Below are positions 1 to 12,009 of a stretch of 36,279 nucleotides of DNA, in pieces. Location: assembly GCA_000697335.1 (NCBI GenBank), contig JNEM01011498.1:1-36279 (forward strand), in the 5' to 3' direction. Both the position numbers and the translations under genes were made by a program. The notes under the pieces are model-generated. The model worked only from the letters and a program-made list of their open reading frames with translations, was not told the origin of the DNA and ran no database searches. Every line of letters begins with the position of its first letter. The first letter of the stretch is position 1. Source of the stretch: Conidiobolus incongruus B7586. Its lineage: Eukaryota; Entomophthoromycota; Entomophthoromycetes; Entomophthorales; Conidiobolaceae.

Positions 1-2182
1 AATATAGATTTTAAAAATACATAGTTTTTAATTTGATTTTTTAATAATAAATTAATTTTTATCAAATATTAAATTTTAAATATAATAAAACTAAGTTAAT
101 AATATTAATATTATAGTTATTATTATAGATTGAATATATTTACTAACTTATACAATAATTATAAATATTGAAAATTAAAACTATAAAAAGTTTGTATGTA
201 AAAATTTTAATAAATATAACATTTTATATATTCACTAAATTCGAATATATATGATAATAATTACCCAAAGTAATTAAAAAATATACTTGTAAAATTTTTT
301 AAAGCAAATTTAATTAGTTTACTAAACATAAAATTTCATTTTTTAATAATAATAATTGCTTTTTAAGTGGTAAATGGTTGATAAAAGTGAACCAAAGTGT
401 TATTGACAATAAAAAAGGGTATTAATCTTATATCGTTAATTTATTTTTATAAATTATATATTAAAAACTTAATCAAATTCCTATTTTTAAATTGTGTTAA
501 TGATTAATTTTTAGAGTATTATTTTGTTAATTTTTCTTTAAATTTAATTTTGAAATCTTGAAAATTAATACTGAAATATCTTAACATTATTAGTAATTGA
601 TATTTGAGATATTTTGTCATTTTTGAATTGATATTAAATATTTTAGCAAATATATATTTACTTAAAATTAGAAAATGTAAGATCCCAAATTACTACCCTT
701 GGCACCATTTCTAACCTCGGGTTACTATTCTATAAGGAAGCTTTACCTTAATAGACCATTACTTGCGATATATATAATATTGATCAGTCTTAATGACTAA
801 ATCCAATGTCTTATTCCAAACACCACTTTAGCCAATAAACCCTCAAATACACTCACCTACTATTAATTAACAACAATAGCCATTGCCCCATCCATAATAC
901 CTATTCAGAAACTACAATAGTATACGCATATTAAAGCATTATTTAAATTCTATTAAATCATTTTGTCACTGTTTTATCGGAATTCCAAACAATTGATTAT
1001 TATCAATGTTGTCAAACAATGCAATATTTTTTTACCTCAAATTTGTTCTTTAACACCCTAACTTAAAATATGTAGATAAATATTACACATAAATTTATCT
1101 CTATATATTGTATGATTTTTTTGATTTGTGTCCGGTAGTTAAATGCATTCATTTTTTATCAAGTTTCACAATATCCAAATATTTCAATTATCAATAAATT
1201 TGAATTTTTTACTAAAAAAGAAATTTAAAGAAATATGTTAATTAAAGTAGTCTTGATTATGAAAATATATATAATATAATTTAATTATTCATTAATTGAA
1301 AGCATGTTAAAAATGAAATGATATTTGGAATCAAATAGTGAATGAGCTGATTTTAAGTTTTATTTTTAACTGGTTGATGTATTAAATCTTAATAATTTAT
1401 GGTTAGTATATTTAGTTATATGACTAATTATTTATATTAAAAGGTATTTTTCACTAATCTCAAAACAATATATAATTTTAATTTGAACCTGCATATTATT
1501 TTGAAAGGGTTTAACTGAAAAACTTCGATTTAAATATTCATACATATTATATAATTTCTTTTTATCCTAATCGAAAGAAATCTTTGTTGAATATGTATTC
1601 ATGGGCGGCTTTGAATGAATTTTTGATGTTAAATTTCAAATTGTCTCATATTTAAAAGTTCAGAGTTATGAAGGTACTAATTAATCTAGGGTTTAATGGA
1701 TAAGATATTAATATTTAATTTTACCAATTATCTAATTATATTGGTAAATAATAATATATATCTAAGATTCATTAAAATTTTATAGTTTGGTCAACCTCTT
1801 AAATTTTAAAGTTCAAATTTCTCCTAAACTCTGAAAAAAATTATAATACTATAATTTATGAGTTATTTTCAAATGAAAATAGTTAAGTTTTATTAGATTT
1901 TTTAAGCTAAATTTGAAATATCATACCACTTCATGCATACAATAACCCGCAAACAATAATATTGAACTGGTGAAATTATTGGTCAATACATTAAAAGCTG
2001 GGCGCATATATTCAAATTACTAGAATAATTTCAAAATAGCTAGTATTAGCAAGTTTAATATTTGTTAAATGATGAAATTTAAATTAGATTCATATTTTAC
2101 AGGTCGTAATTAATTGGATTGATCTCATGTGATTAAGACAATTTTTTACACAATCAATTTTAATGCTAATATGTTTCAAAGG
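1..2182. other. AT-rich spacer
   Basis: No open frame with protein-like composition was found on either strand. The DNA is mostly A/T runs. About 680-960 is a more C-rich patch that could be an old repeat remnant (see findings). The rest shows no RNA gene, long repeat or clear regulatory site that I can support. Confidence 0.6.
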
Positions 2183-2190
2183 TATATATA
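2183..2190 (+). promoter_or_regulatory. Possible TATA box of the chitinase gene
   Basis: The octamer TATATATA lies about 60 bases before the ATG at 2250, a normal distance for a TATA element. The surrounding DNA is so AT-rich that such a match can arise by chance. The assignment rests on position only. Confidence 0.3.
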
Positions 2191-2249
2191 TTAATCTAAG
2201 GTCCCTGAAATTCTTAATTACTTTTTTTGTAATGATAAAAAATTAAAGA

Positions 2250-3794
2250 ATGAAAATTAAAATTTTTACTTTTTTATTTCATTTAAATCGTTTCACTGTT
2301 CCTGAGTCTGACGCTAGTCAAAAATACGTCGTTGGTTACTACGTTCCCTGGGGTAGGGTTGAACCCGAGCAAGTCGACTGGAAGAAGTTGACTCATGTAA
2401 ACTATGGTTTTGGTGTCCTTTATAAAAAGGATGACCCTGCTAGTATTTTTGTAGACCGTTATTATGATGGTAATAGAATTCGTAAGATTCAAAAACTTGC
2501 CAAAGAAAATGGAGTCAAATCTCTGATCTCCCTCGGTGGCTGGACTGGTGGCCAAACTTTTTCCACTATTGCTAAGGACCCTGAATTAAGAAAGAAATTC
2601 ATTAATAATGCTTTATTATTCGTCCGCAAGAATACTAAACCTGACTATGACGAAAATCCTGATGGTTATGACTTAGATGGTATTGATATTGACTGGGAAT
2701 ATCCTGCTCGTCAAGCTGCTAAGTGTAATGCTGTTGATCCCAATGATACTGCCAACTATTTAGTACTTCTTAAGGAGCTTCGTGAAGCCATGGACAAGGA
2801 ATTCCCCAACGATCGTAAATTATTGACTGCTGCTGTTCGTGTACAACCCTTCGATGGTCCTGACGGTAAACCTCTCAAAGATGTTAGCGAATTTGCCAAA
2901 TATTTTGATTTTATCAACATTATGATCTACGATATCATGGGTGGATGGTCTGCAACCACTGGTCCTAATGCTCCATTTGATTATGAAACTTCCAAAGGTG
3001 GTGATCCTTTGTCTTATCGTCAAGCTATTGATGACTGGTTAGGCGCAGGTATTCCCGCTAACAAGCTTATTCCTGGACTTGCTTTCTATGGTCGCTCCAC
3101 AACTGCTAAGGTTGATATGAATGCCACTCCAAATAATCAATATGTTCAAAAAGATTCAGTTGTTCCTAAGGGAGACCCCTCCGATTCTAACGAACCAAAC
3201 TTCTTTTGTAACGAAGGTACTTTCTATTCTGGCGTCTGGAAATGGAAGTATCTCCGTAGTGAAATCTTGAAATCTGACTATAAGACCCCTGATGCACCTT
3301 GGACCCGTCACTGGGACAATGTTACACGTACTCCTTGGCTATTTAACTCTCAAACTAAGCAATTCATTTCTTATGATGACCCTGAATCTTTGAAAATCAA
3401 GGTTGATTATGCAAAGTCTAAGAACCTCAAGGGTCTCATGTACTGGGATATATCTCATGATGTTAATAATGAGCTATTGAATGTTTTACAAGGAATTCGT
3501 GATGGATCTGAAACTCAGCCACCACCTCCAACCACATCAGTTCCTCCTCACACTACTACTACAACTACTTCAACCACCACCTCTGAACCCACTACTACGT
3601 CCACCACTACTACTTCCCCTGGAAATCAGCCCACTGGGGAACCTTGTACGGAAGGAGCAACTATTTGTGTATCTCCAGGAAAATCTCCCGAGTACAAGCA
3701 ATGCCTCTATGGCAAATACATTGATCGTAGCTGTGGTGCTGGTACTGTTTGTTACCAATCTGGAAGTAATATTAACTGTGGATTTCCTCAGTGA
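2250..3794 (+). CDS. GH18 chitinase with C-terminal CBM19-like chitin-binding domain
   Basis: This intronless gene of 514 residues encodes an endo-acting chitinase that cuts beta-1,4-GlcNAc chains, probably secreted to the cell wall or to outside chitin. The GH18 barrel spans about residues 26-420. It has the SLGGW strand at 94-98 and the catalytic DGIDIDWEY at 143-151, with E150 as the acid and D146/D148 as partners. The MIYD strand (225-228) and GLMYWD near the barrel end are also present. A Pro/Thr-rich linker (about 424-457) leads to a small domain with six cysteines (466, 473, 485, 495, 501, 510), spaced as in CBM19 of yeast Cts1. The N-terminus has Lys then a short hydrophobic run, but His, Asn and Arg follow, so the signal peptide is weak and the true start could be elsewhere. 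Codons are rich in C-ending forms, which suggests high expression. A dead tandem copy lies 2.2 kb downstream. Confidence 0.93.
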   Translation: MKIKIFTFLFHLNRFTVPESDASQKYVVGYYVPWGRVEPEQVDWKKLTHVNYGFGVLYKKDDPASIFVDRYYDGNRIRKIQKLAKENGVKSLISLGGWTGGQTFSTIAKDPELRKKFINNALLFVRKNTKPDYDENPDGYDLDGIDIDWEYPARQAAKCNAVDPNDTANYLVLLKELREAMDKEFPNDRKLLTAAVRVQPFDGPDGKPLKDVSEFAKYFDFINIMIYDIMGGWSATTGPNAPFDYETSKGGDPLSYRQAIDDWLGAGIPANKLIPGLAFYGRSTTAKVDMNATPNNQYVQKDSVVPKGDPSDSNEPNFFCNEGTFYSGVWKWKYLRSEILKSDYKTPDAPWTRHWDNVTRTPWLFNSQTKQFISYDDPESLKIKVDYAKSKNLKGLMYWDISHDVNNELLNVLQGIRDGSETQPPPPTTSVPPHTTTTTTSTTTSEPTTTSTTTTSPGNQPTGEPCTEGATICVSPGKSPEYKQCLYGKYIDRSCGAGTVCYQSGSNINCGFPQ

Positions 3795-3797
3795 AAT

Positions 3798-5992
3798 TTA
3801 ATAATTAAATAATCAAGACTCATATTTAATGTGAATAAACTATTCGTAATAATACATTGATTATGAAATAGATTAATATCTGAAAATGATTATTAGAATC
3901 TCAAGTTTTTAATAAATCTAATATTGGTCAATTGTTGTTCAAATTTTTTGTTTGAGTATTCATCATCCTCTCATGATTTAATTTTGGTAAACCAATATTA
4001 TATATCATCTAAAATTAATAGCCTTGTTATTTTACTCTATTTTATTGAGTTAATTTTTCTTTAATATTATACTTAAAAGCATAATAAAAAATATTCTACC
4101 TCAAGCTTAAAATATTCATATAATCCCTCATGTTATTATTTCATTCACCTAAATTTTTAAAATTTTCTCAAATATTAATAAAGAAATTTTAATGTTAAAT
4201 ATTGTGACATATTTTGCCGCAATATCCATCAAAGTTAACTAAAATTGATTAAATTTTGGTGATAATATTTTTAACAGGATTTAATATTTAATTCTAAATA
4301 TTAAAATAAGGATATTTCATATAAAAATAATTATATATTAAACCTATATCATATTTCACATATTATTCAAAAGTTTTAATTAAATTTTTGATATTATATA
4401 TAAGATTTTTGTTTTATGTTTAGAAAATATTTTTTATAAAATAAGATATTTCATTTTAATATTTATTATCAAAGTGACTAAATTTTTATATTTACCATTA
4501 TTTATATAATGGAAACAGATAAATATATTGGCATATAATTTTAAGTTTTATAAATTTTTTATATTTTAATTAATATTAAATTGCAATTAGATATTGTAAA
4601 AAATTGAATTTGATTGATTATTGAAAGATTCAGAAAATGAAGTATAATAATAATCAACATCATATATATTATTCTAAAATAATATTCCTGTATTTTTATA
4701 TAGTGTATACTTAGTTGAAACATTATAGATTAAGGTGTAACAATATAATTTTAAAAAACCTTTATTAATATTCAATATAAATAATTAATTTTGAGAATTA
4801 AAAAGTTATAGTATTGTTTGGATAATATTAACAAATACATATTTAAGTTTTATATTCTTTAAATATAATAAATTTTTAATGAATATAATGTGTATTTCAG
4901 ATCAATATACCTATTATTTTAAAAATATGTTGAAAATAAAATAAATCAAAAGTATAAATAATACCATATTCAAAGAATTAAACGCTGAAATAGAATGTGT
5001 TGTGAAATATTATGAAGGTAATATATTATATACATTAATCATTTAATAGATAATATTTCATTCACACCAAGTTATAAACTTTATTTATAAAATTAAACTA
5101 CTGTAATTATTCAGGTATCTAAAATAAATTTCTTAATTCCCTTCATTCAGAAAAAAAAATAAAGTTGTGAATCATAACTTTTGGAATAGTTTTGGATAAT
5201 AAATCAAAAATTAAATATTTATTAGTATTAAAGTATAGTTTTAAATATTTGATGTGTGCTGAGTTGGGTAATAAGTAAATATATTTCATTTGGTTAAAGT
5301 AATATTTGTTAACAATTACATCATCATCTAATTGTATTCAGTTAATGTTTTTTAAACAAGTGTGCTAAATATCATTTCAAATAATAACCGAATAAATGTC
5401 AAAGGTAGCCATTTTAATATTTGGATTAAATTCATATTAAATTTATGGATCCAAAGTTCACTATATTTATTGACATTTTAAGATTAGCATGATATACGTA
5501 CCATTACCTATAAAAATAATCACTATGTTTTGAATGATAATATATTAGACAACATAAAATGTTGATTTATTAGGTGGTAGAAATGCTCTTAAGTCCATAG
5601 AATTAAGTTTTAACCAGAATTGTGCACAGAAATGATCATGTAAGTAAATTTGCATTATTATATCATATATAACCTTGCGTATATGTATATATAAATATCG
5701 AAAAATAAATTTGAGAACTAAATTTAAGAATATTTATAGTAAAATTTGAAAAATTAAATAATTTATCAACAAGTCTAATTATATTAATTAAGTTAAATTT
5801 AAAAAATTTAAATTTTTGTACATTAATACTTAATATTTCAAAATCTTCATCGTTATAAAAATTATTACATTGTCAATTGATTTCAAGTATCAAAGCTAGC
5901 TGTGTTGTAAGTACAACTTGAGAACCGCTAAATTGAAATTAATATAATTAATTTCTTAATTTGCTTGAATCTCTTGTCTCTTCCTGATTTTA
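3798..5992. other. AT-rich spacer between the two chitinase copies
   Basis: No coding frame, RNA gene or clear repeat is visible. The spacing is consistent with an old tandem duplication of the chitinase gene, but I see no duplicated flank around the two copies. Confidence 0.55.
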
Positions 5993-7175
5993 TGACAAGT
6001 CAGAAAAATGTGGTTGTTGGGTATTACATCCCGTGAGACTGCGTTGAACCTGGGCAAGGTGACTAGTAGAAGCTGATCCTTATCAATTATGGATTCTGCA
6101 CACTATACAAAAAACGATACCGCTAATATTTTCATTGATATCCCCTATGCTAGGAGTAGAATCCAAAAGTTTCAGAAGCTTGCCAACGAAAATGGAATCA
6201 AGTTTTTGGTCTTTCTTGGTAGTTGGACTGGTGGTAAAATTTTTCTACTACAGCTAAAGATCCTGAATTGATGAAAAAAATTATTAACAATGCTCTAGTA
6301 TTTGTTCGCAAGGGGACCAATTCTGGTCAAACTGCGAATCCAAATGGCTATGGCTTAGATGATATTGATTAGTAATATCTTGCTTGTGAAACTGGTTAGT
6401 GTAATGTTGCTGAACTTAATGGTACTTTCAACTACCTTGGGCTTCTCAAAGAGCTCCGCGCAACTCTGTATAAGGGATTCACCTATGACAACAAATTATT
6501 GACTGCTGTAGTTCGTACCCAGCCCTTTAATAGACCTAATGGTACTCCCATCAGCGATGGTAGTGAATTTGCCAAATATTTTGATTTCATCAATATCATG
6601 ATGTATGATCTTATTGGTGATTGGTCTGCAACTACTAGCCCTAATGCTCTATTTGACTAGGACTCCGCTAAATATGATGATCCCTTTCTCTTTCCCCAAA
6701 TTTATCGATGAGTAGATGAGTACTGGTTTCCTTCCTGATAAACTTGTTGCCGGCCTACCATTTAATGGCCGTTCCATCAATCATAGTTGGCACGCATGTA
6801 ATTCCAGACGACCAATATGTTCAAAAAGTATCTGTTGTCCACAAAAGAGATCTTACTATTTCCAATGCTGTCAATGATTTTTGTAATTAAATGTTCATTC
6901 TGGAGTCTGGGAGCAAAACTATATTTGTAATGTAATTTTGGATTGATTACAAGACTACTTCTGATTCTTGGACTCGTCACTATAACAATATTACTCGTAT
7001 TCCTTGGTTATTTTACACTGAAACTAACCAGTTTATTTCTCATGATCATCATGAACTTTCGGAAATTAAGGCTAATTATGCAAAGTTCAAGAATCTTGAC
7101 GGTATTATGTTTTGGGATATTTTCTCAGATGCTGGTAGTGAGCTTTTAGATTCTATTCAAGTTATTCTTAACTAA
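5993..7175 (+). pseudogene. Chitinase pseudogene, decayed tandem copy of the GH18 gene
   Basis: Translation in pieces follows the intact chitinase at 2250 along the whole barrel. It begins at a match to residues 23-30 (QKNVVVGYY) and ends at DSIQVILN then TAA, so linker and CBM19 tail are absent. Several in-frame stops and at least one lost base (after GGTGGTAAAATTTTT near 6243) break it. The catalytic stretch reads Asp-Ile-Asp-stop-stop-Tyr near 6364-6378, so W149 and E150 became TAG and TAA. The Trp of the first strand became TGA and the next Trp became TAG. Long stretches are still alignable, for example SEFAKYFDFINIMMYD near 6564-6608, so inactivation is not very ancient. A catalytically dead domain made by stop read-through is very unlikely given the frame break. 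Confidence 0.9.
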
Positions 7176-9196
7176 ATTAGATCTACTTCGACGAATATTC
7201 TTACAAAAATTAATATTAATTTATGCTATTGAATAATAATGGATTAACAATTTATCCAATATGTAAATTTCTCTAACTAATAGATTTATACATTTTTGTT
7301 ACTTATATTCATTGCTTATGAGGGATGATCCAGAACTTTATATTCCTTTTTTGCCTATTTCAAAAAGTAATCAAATTTTTAGATTCATTTTCACTGAAAC
7401 AAACGTTTCGATTAATTAAAAATTAATTAACTAGTTTAAATTCTTTTAATTAAATTTAAAAACTCCCAATAATTGGTAACTAATCATTTTACTAAACAAA
7501 CTGATTTTGCTTAACATGTTGGGGAAAGTGTCTAGAACAGGAAGAAAATAGGTTTTGTAAATGTATCAATGTTTCATATACTGATCTTATTTAAAAAAGA
7601 CTATAAGAACACAAAGCCATATATTATTAAGCGATAGGTATTTAAATAAATCACTCACTTTTAAATTATAAATCGTAAGATATACTGAATATTACTTTTT
7701 TTCATCATATTAAACCCAAAAATTCAATTGTTTAGATTTTTAAATCAGCCAATCAAATTAAATTTGAATTTTATTTAATTGGAAGATTGAGTTATCTTAA
7801 ATCTAATAAAAAATTAAAATTGATATTTAATCGTTTTTATAAAATAAGAATAAATTCAATATTTTTCTTTAATTTTTATCAAATATTATTTGTATTTGTA
7901 ATTGATTTAAAAGGATTTGATACATATGTAAATTAATTTTCTAATTTGTAGATATATGTTTATTAATTTACAATTAATGTAGGATATATTAATTTCAATT
8001 CAAAAATACCCTATTCTAATCTGTTGTATTAATATATATTCCTTAAACTATAATAGCAACTCTAACTACTAAATTCATTAATATAAATAATTAGTGATAG
8101 ATTAATACATTGAGAGTATCACTATTGTAGCCATAATTCTCTAATCAATTAAATTGATGATTAGAATTATTTAGTTTAATTAATCTGATATTCATTTTAC
8201 AAAGTTGATTTTTAAAAAATTTGAAATAATTTAAACCTAAAGGAATTGTTATAATCCAAATATATGCTTGTTTTATAGAGTAAAAAGATTAGTGTGTTTT
8301 TTATAAAATTTAAATTTTGTAGTGTAATGATACAAGTCTGATATTTGAGAGTTTAGAATATGCTTATTTCATAGATACAATGACCATTTGGTTGACAAAA
8401 ATCTTGAATTTAATTTACTAATCCTTATTTTAGTAATTATTGATTAGTATTATTGAAATAACTATCATATTTACTTGAATAACTAGTTTTTGTATCCAGA
8501 GTTAAAAAAATAAAATATTTTATCTATGCGATATTATCGATATATAATTTTCCCAGAGAAGTGGCTAAGATATTCTATATTTGAGTGCTTCATTATAAAA
8601 ATTACCCATGCTACTAATTTTCAATATTATATAAACAAATATTGGAAATTTAATTTCGATAAAATTTTAAATTATTTAAATTTGATAATGCATGAATATT
8701 TGTTATTGCGTTAGTAGATTTAATTTTGAAACCAGATCATTAGTTTATTAGTCATGATATATTGTTTAAAATGCTATATTCCAAGTTCATTTCTCTATCT
8801 TGCTATTGAATCGTTAATTTAGTCTTAGAAAGCATTATTTATGATTTATAGAAAAAACCAATTAAAATAATACAAAATATCGAAAGATTAATAGATATTG
8901 TAATTAATAGTAACTATAATTAAATGTTCCTCGTATGAAGAAATATAATTTTCAATAGACTAAAACTAAATTTTAAAATATAAGGATATAATAAAACAGA
9001 TTTAACTAATATATTTAATAATAAAGTTATATATACATTTATGTGAAAGTTATTAATAGAAGGATAGGATTTTAGAATGGAGCATTTCACTTAATTGTAA
9101 AGAAAACTCTTAGTAGAGGCAGAATAGGTGGAAAGATAAAACTGAAGTATATGAATTCAAAAAGATATAGAGTTGGATACGCTCAATCTATACTGC
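7176..9196. other. AT-rich spacer
   Basis: No supported gene. A 62-codon frame at 8526-8714 has only AT-driven residues (Ile, Tyr, Phe, Lys) and no family features. A short G-richer patch at about 7515-7560 starts TGTTGGGG and was considered and rejected as an LTR edge. The last 100 bases should hold the 3' end of CDC24, which is transcribed leftward. Confidence 0.5.
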
Positions 9197-11623
9197 TTAA
9201 TCGACATATAATGTAACAGAGGGGAATTGCATCGAGGGATTAGTGTTCGGGTGATGTGACTGGGATTGGAAGGCGCTTTCAAATGCCATATTCACATCCT
9301 CCTGGGAGTTAATGGTAATGGGATCATCATCTTCATCCTTGTATCGAAGTCGGAAACCTTCTTCAATGTCGGGAGTAGGATAGGCCTGGCCCCGTCTACC
9401 TCCACATAGTCTAATTTTGCGCTCCACTCTTACAAGAAGTTCAGGATATTGAATATTGGATGGTACCATAATTACGAAAACATCATCAAGGTAGTTGATC
9501 TTCAATTTAATCTGAGGACTATTGGACGATTTCATGGGTCCATTGGGATGCCCATTTAGTACACTGGGATCTCCACCAGCAACGTATGAATGGCCATTGC
9601 GCTGGTAATCAGGAAGATATTGATCAAGTACAATGTCCTTTGATGAAGGGCGGGATGAGTACATTGGGAGCTGGTTGTGATAATCTCTGCCATTATGAGC
9701 CAGTGGAGATGAGGTTGGGTTATGAGTCCTAGGAGGTTGGATGTTGGGACTACTTGCACTTCTGTTACGGAATTGCAAATGCTGTGGTGAAAGTGGGCTA
9801 GGGCTATCAGGATTGCGAAGTCCGTGAGAATAATTACCATGAGATCTTCTGGAGTGATGGACTTCGTCATCGTTATATGGAGAAGGTGGCTCAGGCAATG
9901 GTGCATTTGATTTGAGAATTTCAGCCTCTGCTTTAATACTTTGTTGCTTAAGGAGCTTTTTCTCATTGATTATCTGTTGCAAATTTGTAATCCATAAAGA
10001 TCTTTGTTCTTCATTACGACACTTGATAATTAATATCTGAACCTCTTCCTCCTTCCAAAACAAGCGAATAAACAAATCACCACTATCTGATGTTTTTTCC
10101 AAAACCTTCATAACACTGCTCATATTAATTTGACCTCGTATTTCTAATGTTTCATCTGCTCTTTTTCCACCATGTGTGCTATCTTTCCTCTTTTTACCCT
10201 TTTCAGAAATATCTCTACAGCAAACTAATACTTCTTTGAATAAATAAACGAACATCTCTCTAGGTTTTTGATCTTTGGTTATAACTTCAAAACGATCATG
10301 TTGTAAAAGCTCTCCCCATGTATCAACAATTTCATCGGTAATATTGATAGTCTTTTTAGCAAATGACTTGACTACTTCCAAATTTTCTTCCTTTCGCTTA
10401 ATTTCATTTACTTTACCTGCTACTCTTTCAATACTAGCCATTGCATCTAAAAGTTCGCTATAATAAGGATATTCTTCTTCTTTAGTGTATTGAATCAAAG
10501 ATTTCATGAGGAGGGGATATTTACAAATTCTCTGAATAGGTTTAATAAGTAGAGAGGGTAATCCATAGCTAGGTTCAACAATATGTGCTAACGCTTGTAA
10601 ATTTGGTGTTTCGCGAACGGCAATATCTGAAGCAGTGTTGTAATTTGCACAGAAAGGTTCATAACAGGCGAACCCTTCCTCCATGGAAAGAAATAAAGCG
10701 CCTATTCTCTGTTCTTCGGGAGGAAGGATAGCATTAGCTTCAAGACCAATTAAAAATCTACGTTGAAAATCGACCAAACTATGAAGATTAGCAAATAAAT
10801 AACGGATAGTTTCTGGAGAAATAACTTTTCTTTGTTGACATTCTTGCATGTATGCCTAGAGTAATTTTACCAGTTAGTAAGCCTAAAAATCAAAAAGTTA
10901 AATTAAAAAATTTTTTATATACCTGTAGCGTTTCCAGGTCAGCAATATATTTCCTTTCGGTTTCTAATAATTCCATAACTACTTTGGCACGATTGTCTTG
11001 AGGATTACCCATTTGGAGTCTAACAGAAGGGACTTTAGGTTCTACCATGAGGCCTTGCTCTTCAATTTTATCTAAGAGACTATCAGCAGTCTTTAATACC
11101 TACAGTAAAGATAAAGAAAGGTTAAGAATAGATTAATAATGCATACAGACAACTACAAATATAGGGAAATTACTTTTACAAAGGCATTTGTATCATCTTT
11201 GAATAAATCAGTAATAGCAAATAGTTCTTCAGGAGAGTAGTTTAAATTATTTTTGCAGGCCATTAGAAAGTGATATATGGCTTTTTTAGCTGTGTTGACT
11301 TCAATCCTGTCTTCAACTTTTTCAAGTTTTATGGCGTGTTCAGGATCTAAAACGTTATAAAGAGCACATAGACTGTAACCCTGGCGAAAAGCGGCCCAAA
11401 CCAAACTGACTGGGTCAAAATTAGTAATAGGAGTTGACAAGCCCTTAGCATCGGTTTCTTCTTCTTGCTTTTGGAGAGTTTTTTCGGCTACTTCAAGATA
11501 AGGATCAAAATCAGGGACACAATGCAGTCTATCGATGATGCCCAAACAGAGCTGAAAGATAGAGGTTGCAGCCGTGGGAGCAGGCGCGGGCATTAAAACG
11601 CAGTCCATTTGAGGCGAGTCCAT
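9197..11623 (-). CDS. CDC24: Cdc24-type Rho guanine nucleotide exchange factor
   Basis: It activates Cdc42 at sites of polarised growth, working with the scaffold Bem1. Three exons on the minus strand, 11623-11174, 11099-10923 and 10855-9197, join in phase to 761 residues (yeast Cdc24 is about 850). Order: the Cdc24 calponin-like region (about 20-150, with KKAIYHFLMACK and the DDTNAFVK end), the DH domain (about 187-370, with ELLETERKYIADLETLQ at its start and the KPIQRICKYPLLMKSLIQ helix), the PH domain (about 385-512, ending SLWITNLQQII), a long Ser/Pro/His/Asn-rich linker, and a C-terminal PB1 domain (about 658-761). The PB1 has the acidic RYKDEDDDPITINSQEDV loop that binds the basic PB1 of Bem1. 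Introns are 74 and 67 bp with GTAATT and GTATAT donors. The ATG at 11623 is the first in frame and puts the CH-like region at the expected place. The identification is firm. Confidence 0.96.
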
Positions 11624-11829
11624 GAGGGAAAAGAATAGCTATGAATAGTAAATTGCTAGACTGGTGAATAAGTTATTGTTACAGTGTATCAAAATTCAAA
11701 ACAAAAACTAACAATCGAAGTGAGCCAATAACTTTGTTATTAGTAATGCATATTCAGCACTTAATTTATTGGGAATTATTCTGAATTAACATAAGGAAGC
11801 AGCGAATTATGTTTCACACAGAGTGTATG

Positions 11830-11844
11830 ATTGGCCTAGCCAAT
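11830..11844. promoter_or_regulatory. Inverted pair of CCAAT boxes upstream of CDC24
   Basis: ATTGG (11830-11834) and CCAAT (11840-11844) face each other across five bases, about 210 bases upstream of the CDC24 ATG. The patch is more G+C-rich than its flanks. CCAAT is the binding site of the NF-Y/HAP complex in fungi. A role in CDC24 transcription is inferred from position. Confidence 0.4.
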
Positions 11845-11981
11845 CAAATTCTTTCGAATTATCGAATCATACTTGCGAATTGTGTGGAATGAACATAACT
11901 GATATTACCTGAATATTGTTTTTCTCTCCTTCCCCACTTTTACCTTATATTATATCAATACAAAACCTTATTTTAATACAA

Positions 11982-12004
11982 ATATATATATATATATATA
12001 TATA
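11982..12004. repeat. (AT)n microsatellite
   Basis: A run of about eleven AT units sits in the spacer upstream of CDC24. It is a simple repeat with no sign of a function. Confidence 0.85.
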
Positions 12005-12009
12005 ATATT

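Noticed and set aside
7515-7735. TGTTGGGG start and a CCCAA-rich stretch 200 bases later, like the two ends of a short Copia-type LTR
   Set aside because: The right end does not match the inverted start well, no target duplication is visible, and the interior is plain AT-rich DNA.
8526-8714. 62-codon frame as a small protein
   Set aside because: Composition is Ile/Tyr/Phe/Asn/Lys as expected from random AT-rich DNA, with no motif or context.
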